Below are positions 49,001-55,102 of a stretch of DNA of 64,000 nucleotides, one piece after another. The notes beneath the pieces were generated by a model. The model was not told the origin of the DNA and searched no databases. It saw nothing but the letters and a program-made list of their open reading frames with translations. The stretch lies in assembly GCA_930367215.1 (NCBI GenBank), contig OV884057.1:112121284-112185283 (forward strand), given 5' to 3'. Made by a program: the position numbers and the translations under genes. The stretch is from Pollenia angustigena (Eukaryota; Arthropoda; Insecta; Diptera; Polleniidae). Position 1 is the stretch's first letter. Each line of letters opens with the position of its first letter.

Positions 49001-52000
49001 AATTAAGTTGGATTCTGTTTAATGGAGTTTATTTAATCATTAACTTATCTTCTAACAATGACGTGACACAAAAAAGGAGATATACAAGAAAAAATAATAA
49101 AACGGAAGTACGTAGTTGTTGTTGTTTTCTGCTAGTTTGCCATACTACTACATATATTGTTAATATGCATACGTACAGAGATGTTCCCATATTGAATAGT
49201 GGTTACTTTAGATACTACACAATTATATACTTTTTTGGCGATGTGTGTAATACATAGAAATCTCGACCAATCTTTTAATACATATACCGATCGACTCAAG
49301 AGATCTAACGATATCCATCCGTCCGCCTGGCTGGTTGTCGGTCGATGTTTACCTTGTGCACAAAGTACAAATTGCAATCTTGTAGATAATTTCGTCAAAT
49401 TCGATAAAAACATTTAAATTGTACTAAGGACGAAGTCTATGTAAATGGTGAGAATTGGTCTATAATTTTACATATTCCCCATAAAAACTTCTTTCAAAAT
49501 TAGACTCTGTAGCCGTAAACCGTCTAATTATGTTGGTATTAATATTTAATTCGCTCCAAATATATTTTACTGCAAATTAAATTCTTTTTCAATCGGTTCA
49601 CATTTGCCCAAAGCTTCCATCTATTAAAAGCTTTATATTATATATATATATATATATTTCCTTTTATTTATAAAAATGAATTGATATTGTACATATCTAT
49701 TAATTATATAAAAATTCATTTTGAACATAGGGCGTCTGATTAAAAGCTTCAACTCCCTTTTAAATGTTAACATTGTATTAGTAATGCAAATGTAATGTAA
49801 AATATGTTATACCTAATTGTACTTCAACCCAACTGTAATTTTCGATAAAGATAATATTTAAGCCACATTTAAAATATTAAATAATTAAATATTTGTGTTA
49901 AATTACCGGAAAAATAGAATATATGTATGTATATGACTAGATGACCCGTGCGAATATTTCGCACCGTTAGTTGTCATTTTTGTAACATAAAATGAAAATA
50001 ATTAATAGAAATTTTAGTAACTTCAATACATTTTATTAAAAGTATAAAAATATTAGAAATCATAATATATATCATACATATTTATTTACATACATACATA
50101 TGCTTAAATGCTTTTATAATACTTCTTTGAATACAATGTTGGAGGTAATGAAATGATTATCGTTAACTTTTTGCCCGTACGAATCCTTTATCAATGAAAA
50201 TATTAATTTTTCAATTTCAAATTATTTTTCGTCATTAGTGTTAGAAATAAGCTTTAAAATGAGATATCATTCATTAAATTTGATGCGGTGGTATGGGAGA
50301 TATTTGCAACCGACAAAAAAAAAGTGCTTTAGAAATAATATATATGATGATAATCACACGACTAATATGTAGCATCATTAGGTTTGCCAAAGAAACAAAA
50401 AGACGTATCATCAACGAATGTATATTTGTATTAAGTGAAACAAACATTTAAAATATTAAATAATTAAATATTTGTGTTAAATTACCGGAAAAATAGAATA
50501 TATGTATATTAAGGTGGTTACAAGAAATCAGTGTTGGATTTTCCATCGGCCCCCTTAAATGTGTGCCGATAGCATAGAAAATGCGATTGACAAAGTTTCA
50601 GCCCAATCAGATAACGCTTACATGTGCCTCATTGAGAATAAACCATTTATTCTAGGAACCTGAGTCGAGTCTTGTTATATATTAAATTTTATTCTTATTA
50701 ATTTTGATATTGATACAGAGGCGTCACGAGACAGAAAATATTGCGTTTTTTTTCTGTCTTTTTCTTCGAAAGCTGCCGTTTTTGCGGTTTTTGTTTTGAT
50801 TATGCAATTTGTGTAGATAGTAACGGCCTGTTTTTACGCATTGTCACTTCACTAACAAAAAACTTTTTCTTTCTCTTTATTCGAAAGCTGCCTCGCAAAT
50901 GATTTAGGCATTTTTCATACGTCACTTTTTTCATCTCTGTATACTTTGTGACAATAGTGAGCTGTGAATAAAAGCTGTAAATTACTGTTGTTAAAGTAAC
51001 TTAGTTTAAAATAACGTTTGTGAATTGTAAAAAGTGTTTTGTTTATTTTATTTAATGTAAGTTGCAATAAAAGAACTCAAAAGATTTATTATAAAAGAAA
51101 TAAACCAAAAACGTTATTGAAAAGGAAGTAGCGTAACAATATTTTTAACAATTTTCAGGGCATATTTTCAAGTTTTTTCAGCATATATAATCCGCATAAG
51201 ACGCGTTTTTTAAAGCATATTTCTGGTTTCTCTGTTTATAACCAAAAAAAATATGTAAATTTCACGATAATTGTCGATTAAAACCTTTATCGAAAATTCA
51301 TCAATATAAATGCTTAAATACGATTTGTTCGTCGTTTATCATATAACTATTAGGGTCTGATTTTATATAAATACTACTTAAATAAAATAAAATCTTAAAT
51401 TCCTCACCAAAAAATTTTCAGAGTTCATGGTATTAATTGGAGTCACCGTAGAGAAACTTGCTTAGCAACAGCCAGTCAAGATGGAACAGTCAAATATTTC
51501 GATATTAATAATCCAAGAAGAGCCGAGAAAATTATAACTACAACGTCTCCCGTGTGGCGAGCAAGATATACGGTATTTAAAAAACTTTTTATATTTAATT
51601 GAATCAAGCGTGTTATAATATCTAGAACTACAGCCAATTGGTAATGGCTTGGTAAGTATAGTTGTTCCACATTTAGGACGTGGCGAAAATAGTTTATTAC
51701 TCTGGAGTAATAGTAAACAAAATGATCCTGTATGTTCCTTTGTGGGTCACACAGATGTTATACTAGATTTTGCTTGGCGTCCAAATCGTCTTAATCTAAT
51801 GGAAATTGTAAGTTAACATGAAAATTTTACTTCTGTTTAGAGCTTAATGTGAAAATGATGTACGATTCTAGGAATTGGTGACATGGTCACGTGATCGTAC
51901 GTTAAGAGTTTGGAAGATTGATGATAAAATGTTAAAGCATTGTGAACCGGATAACGGTTCAAATGAGAACTACGACTCGGCGCAAGAAATGCGCATCGAA

Positions 52001-54138
52001 ACACCTACTAAATTCCAGCCAACGCATTCGTCTTCGTTTCAAAAACCAACTTTGCTTCGAACGCAGCCAGTGGCAGCGTCATTGCCCATAGAAGCACTTG
52101 ATGCTTTGCATATATCTAATATGGTGCGATCTCGATCGCCGCCCCCTGCAATGGCTTTGCGCACTCCTAGCCAAAGGCGCAATGAAGAAACTGCTGTAGC
52201 TAGGTCGCTAACTGACCAACCGACTTGCTCGCTGCATCATGAATTTTCTTTGTTGAATACCAACATGCCGCACATCGAAGTGGATGCATTGGATGCTATA
52301 AAACGTTATGCCGTTTTTAATATATCTGCCGGAGGACATGTAATTGTTCTACAAACAACTTTTCCCACCGAATATCCCAGTCCCAACGTGTGCCCTGAGT
52401 TTACATTTTGTCCTGGAACAACAATTCACGAAAGTCTGACCAGGTTAATGATGAAAGTACTGAAGACAAATGCTTTGACACGTGTAAAGAAGTCGCGCAC
52501 CTGTTTGGAGCAGTGCTTGAGAGCACTGGTAACGGCAATGAAAAAAGTAAGTTAAACTAATGGTTATATTATGAATAATAAAGCATTAACTTAAAATTAT
52601 TTGTTTAGTCCTGCGGAGGTTCCGATAAATCACAATTACGTTTGCAATCTCCTCGCCTTGAGGGAGCATTGAGTGGAGCTTTGCATGACGCCTGCATACC
52701 GTTTCCAAGAACATCTGCGGCTAGTTTTAATCCAGTTGGAATGTTGTGCAGCTTTGCACAAATTCTTAATACAAAACGTTTGACTTTAAGGCACCAAAAT
52801 ACAACTCCTCGCACATTGTCTGCCATAAATGGCGGCGGTCTATTAGGAAATGTAATGGGACCTCAGCCAGTCCTGTACACGCATCGCGATTCAAATGCTT
52901 CATTTTATATGCAAGACCGCATGAGCTCTAAACATTCAAAAAATCGTTCGATTCAGAAGCCTGCCCACTCCACTCCCATTGTGCACATATACGAATGCAG
53001 CAAGCTTCTCAATATCAGTCGTACCATGGCTAAAGAATATTCTCTTGATAAGAGAGATATTGTTGCAACTTGTCGTAAGAATCGCCAAATATGCGAGCAT
53101 CATGGTCGCTATGATTTGTTACCCATCTGGACGATGGCAGAAATGATAGCACCGCCCAATGTGTCACACACCGAAAGTATAAAGTATGAAATGATGCTAA
53201 ATGAAGATCCCTTCAAAAAGTGTCTTTTGGAAGCCTTGATCATGCATTTCGCGAGTGTAGGCGATTTGCAAACTGCGGTAATGTTGGCTTGCCTTTTTCA
53301 TCCGTTTGGTGTCAATGGTATGGGTATTTGTAGTTCAGTTGTTGGGGGAACTGCTAATGCGAACAGCGGAACTACATTAGTTTCATCACCCAACAATCAT
53401 AGTTATCACAGTAAAATACCAAATCTTACCCCAAATACTTCACCTTATCACACCGTCTTGCCTATAGACACACATGCTTCGCCTTCCACAAAGAATAGTG
53501 CAGCTGGTTCTAATGTAAGTCTCCACATCAAACAGTTACGCAGTAACTCGTGGTCTGATTCGTTGGACTGTGTGGATAGCAAGCATGTGAATAGTGAACT
53601 GTATGCATGTTCCTTAATACGACGCACTCGCATACCACTATTTGATCAATTCAAGAAATTGTATGCTGAAATATTGTATGGCTGGCAGTTGTTGACAATT
53701 CGATCTTTGGCTAGTTTATAAACTCTTGTTGAAAGTAAATTCGACTAATTTCCTTCCCTTTTTTAGATTTTAAAGCACGCTTCTTTAACTAAATGTCTGC
53801 CGCAAGGCGTTGAATTCGTGACAGAATGCTCCGGTTGTAATAAAACGAAACGTACATCAGCTTGTGGGGCATGTCAGCGGCCAGTTCTCTTCTGTGCCTT
53901 GTGTTGCCTGCCTGTCAAAGGAGCTGCGAATGCTTGTTTAGCCTGTGGTCATGGTGGTCACCTAATTCATATGATGCAATGGTTTGAGGTAACTACTTAT
54001 TCATTTTTATTATCAGTGACTTTATCTCTATCTTTGTTTTTTTATCTTTCTCTTTTTAAGACACATAATGTTTGTGCATCTGGATGTGGTTGTCAGTGTT
54101 TGGTGCAGACAGCTTTAATGTTGGAATATATAAAATAA
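20923..54138 (+). CDS. Wdr59: Wdr59 orthologue (GATOR2 subunit), 5' end missing
   Basis: Coding exons: 20923-21055, 51422-51572, 51634-51807, 51872-52546, 52609-53709, 53767-53988, 54061-54138 (TAA), about 843 residues in the window. Splice phases agree throughout. The protein begins inside the WD40 propeller (GATQVGF, AAHDGDLRIWDIRK, TASQDGTVKYFD, SLLLWS, FVGHTDVILDFAWRP, LVTWSRDRTLRVWK). An RWD-like segment follows (EALDAL to TTFPTEYPSPNVCPEF), and the C-terminus is a cysteine/histidine zinc module (CSGCNKTKR, CGACQRP, CLACGHGGH, CGCQC). Order and motifs match WDR59 of animals, a subunit of GATOR2, which at the lysosome counteracts GATOR1 and so permits TORC1 activation. Roughly 130-150 N-terminal residues with the start codon must lie upstream of 20923; no convincing exon was seen in 1-20900. 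Acceptor at 20923 is phase 1. All donors are GT except the one at 53710, which is GC. Confidence 0.93.
21598..24674. mobile_element. 3.1-kb hAT-type element, 8-bp TSD ATCTGAAC
   Basis: ATCTGAAC at 21590-21597 and 24675-24682; ends CAGTGTTGCAAAATT and AATTTTTCAACACTG, with GTACTGAA words near both ends. No transposase recognised; the open frames within look incidental. Contains the MITE at 23266-24079. Confidence 0.92.
23266..24079. mobile_element. MITE, CACACAGAAAAAAATT ends
   Basis: CACACAGAAAAAAATTAATG at left, TATTTTTTTCTGTGTG at right. The interior repeats CATGTTAATTTAACAT-type words in both orientations. Related ends at 34232-35123. Confidence 0.75.
24700..25187. mobile_element. PIF-like MITE, TTA TSD
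   Basis: TTA at 24697-24699 and 25188-25190; ends TGGCGATTTCTTTTCTGA and TCAGAAAAGAAATCGCCA. Removing it and one TTA restores DESKINLHGSDG of the Tc1 relic. Related to 26323-26967. Confidence 0.92.
25236..25466. repeat. Short tandem array, period about 20-21 nt
   Basis: Roughly eleven units of ATACAAATTGATATTGAGAA / ATCCAAATTGATATTAAGAA. Confidence 0.88.
25644..25909 (+). pseudogene. RING-H2 exon remnant split by a MITE
   Basis: Before the insertion: NCCVCRISMIRGDI (25647-25687). After it: IKLIPCNHLLHNKCFVPIRK, HNQCPLCRGEIR (25803-25909), with a GTAAGA donor directly following and an AAAG acceptor-like site before 25644. Joined, the spacing is C-x2-C-x14-C-x-H-x2-H-x2-C-x9-C-x2-C, a complete RING-H2 finger of the type found in E3 ubiquitin ligases. 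With one ATT of the duplication removed the frame is intact and free of stops. Same strand as Wdr59, inside its intron. Whether it was an exon of a nested gene, a duplicated fragment or transposon cargo is unknown. Confidence 0.7.
25688..25799. mobile_element. Harbinger-family MITE, ATT TSD
   Basis: ATT at 25685-25687 and 25800-25802; a near-perfect hairpin with ends CACCCTTATTGTGTTTG and CAAACACAATAAGGGTG. The ends resemble the left terminus of the Harbinger at 45734 (CACCCTTATCGTGGTTGGCA). Confidence 0.85.
26100..27030. repeat. Dispersed repeat R, copy 1, interrupted
   Basis: ACCAAAATGTATTTCTAAT, GCTTGCAAAAAAG, GAGAAATGGTAACGCTGCTT and CTAGTGATGACAC (to 26322) then AAAGAATCGAAAAATG and GGGAACAAAATGAGATAGTA after the MITE. 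Copy 2 is at 27160-27860. Confidence 0.85.
26323..26967. mobile_element. PIF-like MITE, TTA TSD, in repeat R copy 1
   Basis: TTA at 26320-26322 and 26968-26970; ends TGGTGTTTTCTTTTCC and TCAGAAAAGAAAACACCA. Shares interior sequence with 24700-25187 (AACATGTTTAGAAAGGAAAG like AACATATTCACAAAAGAACT). Confidence 0.85.
27160..27860. repeat. Dispersed repeat R, copy 2, interrupted
   Basis: About 90% like copy 1 by eye over 27170-27374 and 27808-27860 (GAATCGAAAACTG, GGGAACAAAATGAGATAGTA). Confidence 0.85.
27375..27799. mobile_element. hAT-type MITE, 8-bp TSD GATGACAC
   Basis: GATGACAC at 27367-27374 and 27800-27807; ends CAAGGTATATTTACACAAGG and CCTTGTGTAAATATACCTTG. 425 bp. Same family as 5314-5537. 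Confidence 0.95.
27879..28195. repeat. Three tandem units of 105-112 bp
   Basis: GATTTTTAGCCCTATGTATT starts at 27879, 27991 and 28096; each unit ends GTGTGAAAAGGCTATAA. The first has an extra GTTAAAT. Confidence 0.95.
28742..30327. mobile_element. hAT-type element, 8-bp TSD GTGCCGAA
   Basis: GTGCCGAA at 28734-28741 and 30328-30335; ends CACTGTTGCCAA and TTGGCAACAGTG with TTTTCCCGC / GCGGGAAA inside. The middle (29220-30110) holds a minus-oriented piece of the dispersed GGACCC-ATAATATATATAC repeat. Confidence 0.92.
30448..30600 (+). pseudogene. MADF-domain first exon (transposon-borne)
   Basis: ATG at 30448 starts MDVKENIALKLIEEIKNPG then CIYDMGNRSYNNT. After a frameshift near 30555 comes IWTEIEKSIGIG, followed by a GTAAGT donor at 30601. 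This is the first half of a MADF (Adf-1-like Myb/SANT) DNA-binding domain (L-I-x-x-V/I, Y-D, Y-x-N, W-x-x-I). MADF genes accompany PIF/Harbinger transposases, which fits the TAA-type ends of the surrounding element. No transposase gene remains here. Confidence 0.65.
31868..32271 (-). other. Ambiguous exon-like segment
   Basis: On the minus strand ATGGCAGAG is followed by GTAAGT (near 32270). An acceptor-like ATATACAG near 32165 opens a frame CDRGVSGVEMAEPIEPAEIC to LGISFFFSI, ending at a GTAAGC near 31966. On the plus strand the same DNA has an ATG frame (31968-32183, MEKKNEMPNTVPSNSF to HCIFGRF). I recognise neither; at most one is real. Confidence 0.25.
32730..33461. repeat. Degenerate GCAAAAAT repeats and poly(T)
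   Basis: CACTAAAACTATAAGGAAT followed by GCAAAAATTCGGTAAAAA occurs near 32850 and 33160, with many AAATTCGCAAAAATT words between. A run of 33 T is at 33429-33461. Confidence 0.8.
33760..34229. mobile_element. MITE-like element with poly(T)
   Basis: GGGGTCTAATCACCGCAT near 33758 and ATGCGGTGATAAAACCCC to 34230 are inverted. Inside, TCGATATCGA-type words recur, and a run of 35 T is at 34009-34043. Confidence 0.65.
34232..35123. mobile_element. MITE, CACAGAAAAAATTATT ends
   Basis: CACAGAAAAAATTATT / AATAATTTTTTCTGTG ends; TTGTTTGAA and TTCAAACAA recur inside. Related in its ends to 23266-24079. The open frames at 34537 and 34770 have no motifs. Confidence 0.75.
36127..37403 (+). repeat. Dispersed 'GGTATAAAAA' repeat copy
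   Basis: Starts ACAAGTAAGAGTGCTATATT and ends GTGAAGGGTATAAAAA. It has an internal shorter end at 36520-36545, the GGACGGACGGAT tract and AACGGAATGACAAACTT. Member of the group at 690-1655 and 41081-42165. Confidence 0.75.
37585..38640. repeat. Dispersed repeat split by a 242-bp MITE
   Basis: 37980-38410 parallels 12720-13090 (ATCGAATAC, TTACCAG, TTCTC-TAAAATTAGGAAAA, TTTTTCATAACT-GCTGGCACCT). In the copy here the insertion is at 38042-38283; in the other copy a different MITE sits at 12818. 37585-37977 holds no recognised feature. Confidence 0.7.
38042..38283. mobile_element. MITE with about 51-bp inverted ends
   Basis: GGGGCCTCATTCTGGCAGTC and the inverse of GGGGTCTGATTCTGGCAGTC, continuing through GATCGAGTAC and CTCGATTCGAAAGCAAT. 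Confidence 0.88.
38640..39160. repeat. Duplicated inverted-repeat unit
   Basis: TTTCATTGGATCAGGGTTGC occurs at 38802 and 38973; TTTCTATCTCACAAAG twice; GACTTGTGAGATAGTGT at 38925 and 39127. Two tandem copies of a foldback unit. Confidence 0.8.
39161..39840. other. Non-coding; contains a palindrome at 39727-39781
   Basis: CATTTAAAACAAAAACAAA / TTTGTTTTTGTTTTAAATG around TTTCGAAA. Otherwise no recognised feature. Confidence 0.7.
39841..40933 (-). mobile_element. RNase-H LINE, 5'-truncated, (TAACC)n tail, 14-bp TSD
   Basis: ATATCCGCTATTTA at 39827-39840 and 40934-40947 flanks the insert. The plus strand begins GGTTAGGTTAGGTTA, so the element's 3' end is TAACCTAACCTAACC. The coding relic is described separately. 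Confidence 0.92.
40125..40930 (-). pseudogene. LINE RNase H domain and C-terminal zinc motif
   Basis: From 40853 to 40125 one open frame: FSFYTDGSKMEVGVGAAVF, CSIFQAEIFAAKMAADLA, VNFFIDSQAAIRAI, VHIYWVRGHQGIEGNEEADE, then a basic region, LLVGFLTGHCWTAVHARR and CRFCGVPG. All RNase H active-site residues (Asp, Glu, Asp, His, Asp) are present. Upstream, 40930-40880 continues the RT end (TALDVILDLQPIHLVAEG) in another frame, so one frameshift. The domain order suits the LOA/R1/I group of non-LTR elements. The RNase H frame is free of stops, suggesting modest age. Confidence 0.85.
41081..42165 (+). repeat. Dispersed 'GGTATAAAAA' repeat with 153-bp tandem units
   Basis: Starts ACAAGTTAGAGTGCTATATT, ends GTGGTGGAGGGTATAAAAAA. 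Between 41200 and 41780 four units of 153 bp: GTTTATATGGGGC-type phrase at 41241, 41394, 41547 and 41700. GGACAGACAGACGGACATGG is near 42020. Confidence 0.88.
42206..42266. repeat. Inverted flank of the Jockey-like LINE, left
   Basis: CATAAAAATATATGGGGAAT and CATGTCAAGTGA here are matched in inverse by TCACTTGACATG and ATTCCCCATATATTTTTATG at 48799-48835. The LINE may have inserted inside a foldback element. Confidence 0.7.
42894..43393. repeat. 500-bp near-perfect palindrome inside the LINE RT
   Basis: The outer arm TTGCTTCTTTGAATTTATCA ... CTCCACTTA (about 120 nt) is matched by 43270-43393 with one visible difference. Inner arms (CCTCCAATTACC, TTTTTTATTTACTG) also pair, around an AT-rich centre. 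RT sequence resumes on both sides, but about 35 residues between INNTGQ and MLNISAIQ are gone. Confidence 0.92.
44044..44276. mobile_element. 233-bp MITE in the LINE RT, 6-bp duplication
   Basis: CATATT at 44038-44043 and 44277-44282. Ends GGTATTTCCACAGAAA and TTTTCTGTGGATGTGCC (about 25 of 32 positions paired, TTTTTGTCA inside). GACGTGACGTGACGTGAC is near the right end. Removing it restores LLSNMSKLF of the RT. Confidence 0.82.
45121..45124 (-). other. ORF1 stop / ORF2 start overlap (ATGA)
   Basis: On the minus strand ORF1 ends ...NKP-TGA, and the same ATGA provides the ATG of ORF2 (MNCLKICF). The overlap suggests coupled translation in the ancestral element. Confidence 0.7.
45121..45715 (-). 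pseudogene. Jockey-like ORF1, zinc-knuckle half
   Basis: NPHPIYDLKYILYRRI, EEPHKRNGPVQCLNCQEFGH, then three knuckles: CLNCQEFGHTKAYC, CVVCGELHGTVLC and CSNCGGNHTANYRGC. A frameshift (about 45400) leads into MQVANQVNTNGIQV to VLNKP-stop. ORF1 proteins of Jockey elements bind the element RNA. About 70-100 residues between this part and 47150 are missing at the Harbinger junction. Confidence 0.85.
45942..46819 (+). CDS. Harbinger Myb-like DNA-binding protein, intact ORF
   Basis: Exon 1 is 45942-45958 (MDGNK + TT), GTAAGT donor, acceptor TTTAAG, exon 2 46039-46819; 265 residues. Residues 8-100 (TTPAQFAKLVEIMERNPYLT, WNEIADELNSIGPPSRNGEG, WIKVWSDLKRKLKRK, then a Gly-Gly-Gly stretch and LSPIEEAVVNLL) match the zeste-type Myb/SANT-like domain carried by Harbinger transposons. 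In those the Myb-like protein helps the transposase reach the nucleus and transposon ends. Residues 160-245 are Lys/Glu-rich and probably coiled coil. Opening at ATG 45942 is chosen because the splice restores the start of the domain; the next in-frame ATG (46085) would cut it. No lesion is visible, unlike everything around it. Confidence 0.8.
46897..47139 (-). pseudogene. Harbinger nuclease (HARBI1-like), C-terminal 80 residues
   Basis: IVERTIGVLKNRFRCLLGAR, EFAGKITSVCAALHNICMHY and an acidic tail NLADYGDDNN. The Glu in VER is the last catalytic acid of the DDE nuclease; the two Asp-bearing parts upstream are absent because the frame abuts LINE ORF1 at 47140. Ends 77 bp from the convergent Myb-like gene. 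Cannot be active. Confidence 0.88.
47150..47635 (-). pseudogene. Jockey-like ORF1, N-terminal half
   Basis: RTRSLSPSVFIKTVDSDTLK, TNLVGNDTMN, VQVGMDRYITVLKRGRSP, NSQNRFAILEDESSEAP, YLREQNSNELIKSLMSVIGE then NSFYV, where it meets Harbinger sequence. The frame is open upstream to about 47640 without an initiator ATG. Collinear with 63737-64000. Confidence 0.82.
47871..48135. mobile_element. MITE in the LINE leader
   Basis: ATGTACATATCGCACCTTAT at left, ATAAGGTGCGATATGTACAT at right; CAACAAGAGGGTAT / ATACCCTCTTGTTG continue the arms. 265 bp. Confidence 0.88.
48142..48496. mobile_element. Short AAGGCC foldback element
   Basis: CCCAGCGGTAAC / ATTTACCGCTGGG ends next to GTAC on both sides; AGGCCTAATAGAAGGCC and GGCCTTCAAAAAGGCC inside. 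Related to 4961-6161. Confidence 0.78.
48799..48845. repeat. Inverted flank of the Jockey-like LINE, right
   Basis: Counterpart of 42206-42266: TCACTTGACATGAAATTCCC then CATATATTTTTATGACATG. Confidence 0.7.
48846..51421. other. Remaining intron sequence before the next Wdr59 exon
   Basis: 49120-49470 is an inverted piece of the 1400-1600 repeat (TTGTGCACAAAGTACAAATTG, CCGTCCGCC). 49865-49928 and 50444-50507 are identical 64-bp direct repeats. 51155-51235 is inverted kin of 62800-62935. No gene recognised; the short frames here lack motifs. Confidence 0.6.
49865..50507. repeat. 64-bp direct repeats 579 bp apart
   Basis: ACATTTAAAATATTAAATAA ... TAGAATATATGTAT at 49865-49928 and 50444-50507 without a difference. 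The stretch between begins GTATATGACTAGATGACCCG and has no coding signal. Confidence 0.9.
53710..53766 (+). other. Wdr59: Probable GC-AG intron in Wdr59
   Basis: Reading through gives a stop at 53716-53718, and no GT donor upstream restores the downstream frame. Splicing after TTG at 53709 with donor GCTAGT and acceptor TTTTTAG at 53766 is phase 0. It joins WQLLTIRSL to ILKHAS, which aligns without a gap to the family segment WxLxxKRAxVLK. The intron would be 57 nt, like its neighbours. Alternative: a mutation or assembly error in a GT donor. Confidence 0.65.
53989..54060 (+). other. Wdr59: 72-nt in-frame last intron of Wdr59
   Basis: GTAACT donor after MQWFE and TTTTTAAG acceptor before THNVC. 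The intron is 24 codons long with no in-frame stop, so retention would keep the frame and add a hydrophobic stretch inside the C-terminal zinc module. Confidence 0.8.
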
Positions 54139-54139
54139 A
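54134..54139 (+). terminator. Poly(A) signal overlapping the Wdr59 stop
   Basis: AATAAA at 54134-54139 contains the TAA stop (54136-54138). Use of this copy would leave an extremely short 3' UTR. Other A/T-rich candidates follow downstream, so which one is used is unknown. Confidence 0.35.
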
Positions 54140-55102
54140 CCTTTTTAATTAACACCTATTTTAATAACGACAAGTGGTTATTGTTTTAGTTTTGTTTATT
54201 ATTATTTTCTTAAATTTAATTTATATTTTTCAAGTTAATCGGACATGTTCTAGAAATCGAAATCAAGTGGATTTAAAATCAAGCTAATTTTACCAACTTC
54301 ATTTTTTGATTATCAATTAGCTTTACAAGAGCAACTTTCAAAATAATTGAACTTAAAATCTCATTCGATTTCAATTTCACTTCATTTCGATTTCTAGAAC
54401 ATGCCCGTATATGTTTGTATTTATTTAATAATGACATTTATTTGTTACAAAAAATACTTAAACTTAATGAGCGTTATAAATGTTGCACATTTTAGTTTAT
54501 AATTAAACACAAAAATTTTTCTTTTTTCTTGTTATATCTAAAACAAAACGACTGTCGGTCAATTAGTTAATCGGTCATACCTTAAAGTCAGCAATCGTAT
54601 TATTTAGCTGTGGAGTATGTACGTAGTCTGCTATATTGCTCTATTAAAATTCTCCAACAACATTGAGGATTTGTAAATTTAATTTAAAACAATGTTAATT
54701 TAATGGTGTAAAAAAAAAATTAAAAAAAAAAATTGTTGCACATACGAAAAATATATATCAAGTAAAATAATAATACATTTTGAATGGTCAAATTAATAGA
54801 AACTTCGTCAGTAAGATAAAAAGCACATTTAAAATTTTAAGGAGATGAAAGAGAGAGCAAATAAACAAAAAATATTCAAAAAATTGTCACGATATTTCTT
54901 AAGTTAAATATAAGCTACTGCAATTTCACAAGAAGGGAAAAAATAACGAAAAAAAATATTGGACGTTGTGAAGAAAAATTTTGCAAGAATTCAATTTTCT
55001 AAACTTATCATAGTACAAAAAATGCTTGGCGATTTTTTGATTTTAACTTCTTTTCAGATTAAAATTTTGTACTATTGTATGGATAAAGGAAAATGCTGCG
55101 TA
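54139..55102. other. Convergent intergenic region / 3' UTRs
   Basis: Nine hundred and sixty-four bases between the Wdr59 stop and the Ge-1 stop, very AT-rich. It holds one small inverted-repeat element (54240-54407). No further gene was seen; the short open frame at 54959-55141 has no recognisable product. Confidence 0.7.
54240..54407. mobile_element. Small inverted-repeat element (MITE-like)
   Basis: Ends CGGACATGTTCTAGAAATCG and CGATTTCTAGAACATGCCCG are inverted repeats continuing into AAT-rich arms with AAGTG/CACTT. The CATGTTCT core resembles the ends of 7628-7825. It lies 100 bp after the Wdr59 stop, so it may be in the 3' UTR. Confidence 0.6.

Larger units (their letters stand above)
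21056..51421 (+). other. Wdr59: Giant intron of Wdr59
   Basis: Donor after AACAG at 21055 (GTTAGT) and acceptor TTTTCAG before 51422. The joined codon is AGA, and the joined protein AHLNR-VHGINW matches the WDR59 propeller. The intron is about 30.4 kb, while the other Wdr59 introns are 57-72 nt. It is filled with nested transposons listed separately. It also holds a small RING-H2 exon-like remnant on the same strand. Confidence 0.88.

Noticed and set aside
53709..53718. Wdr59 ending at the TAA at 53716
   Set aside because: The conserved zinc-module exons directly downstream are intact and phase-compatible, so this stop is better explained as intronic (GC donor) or as a minor isoform.
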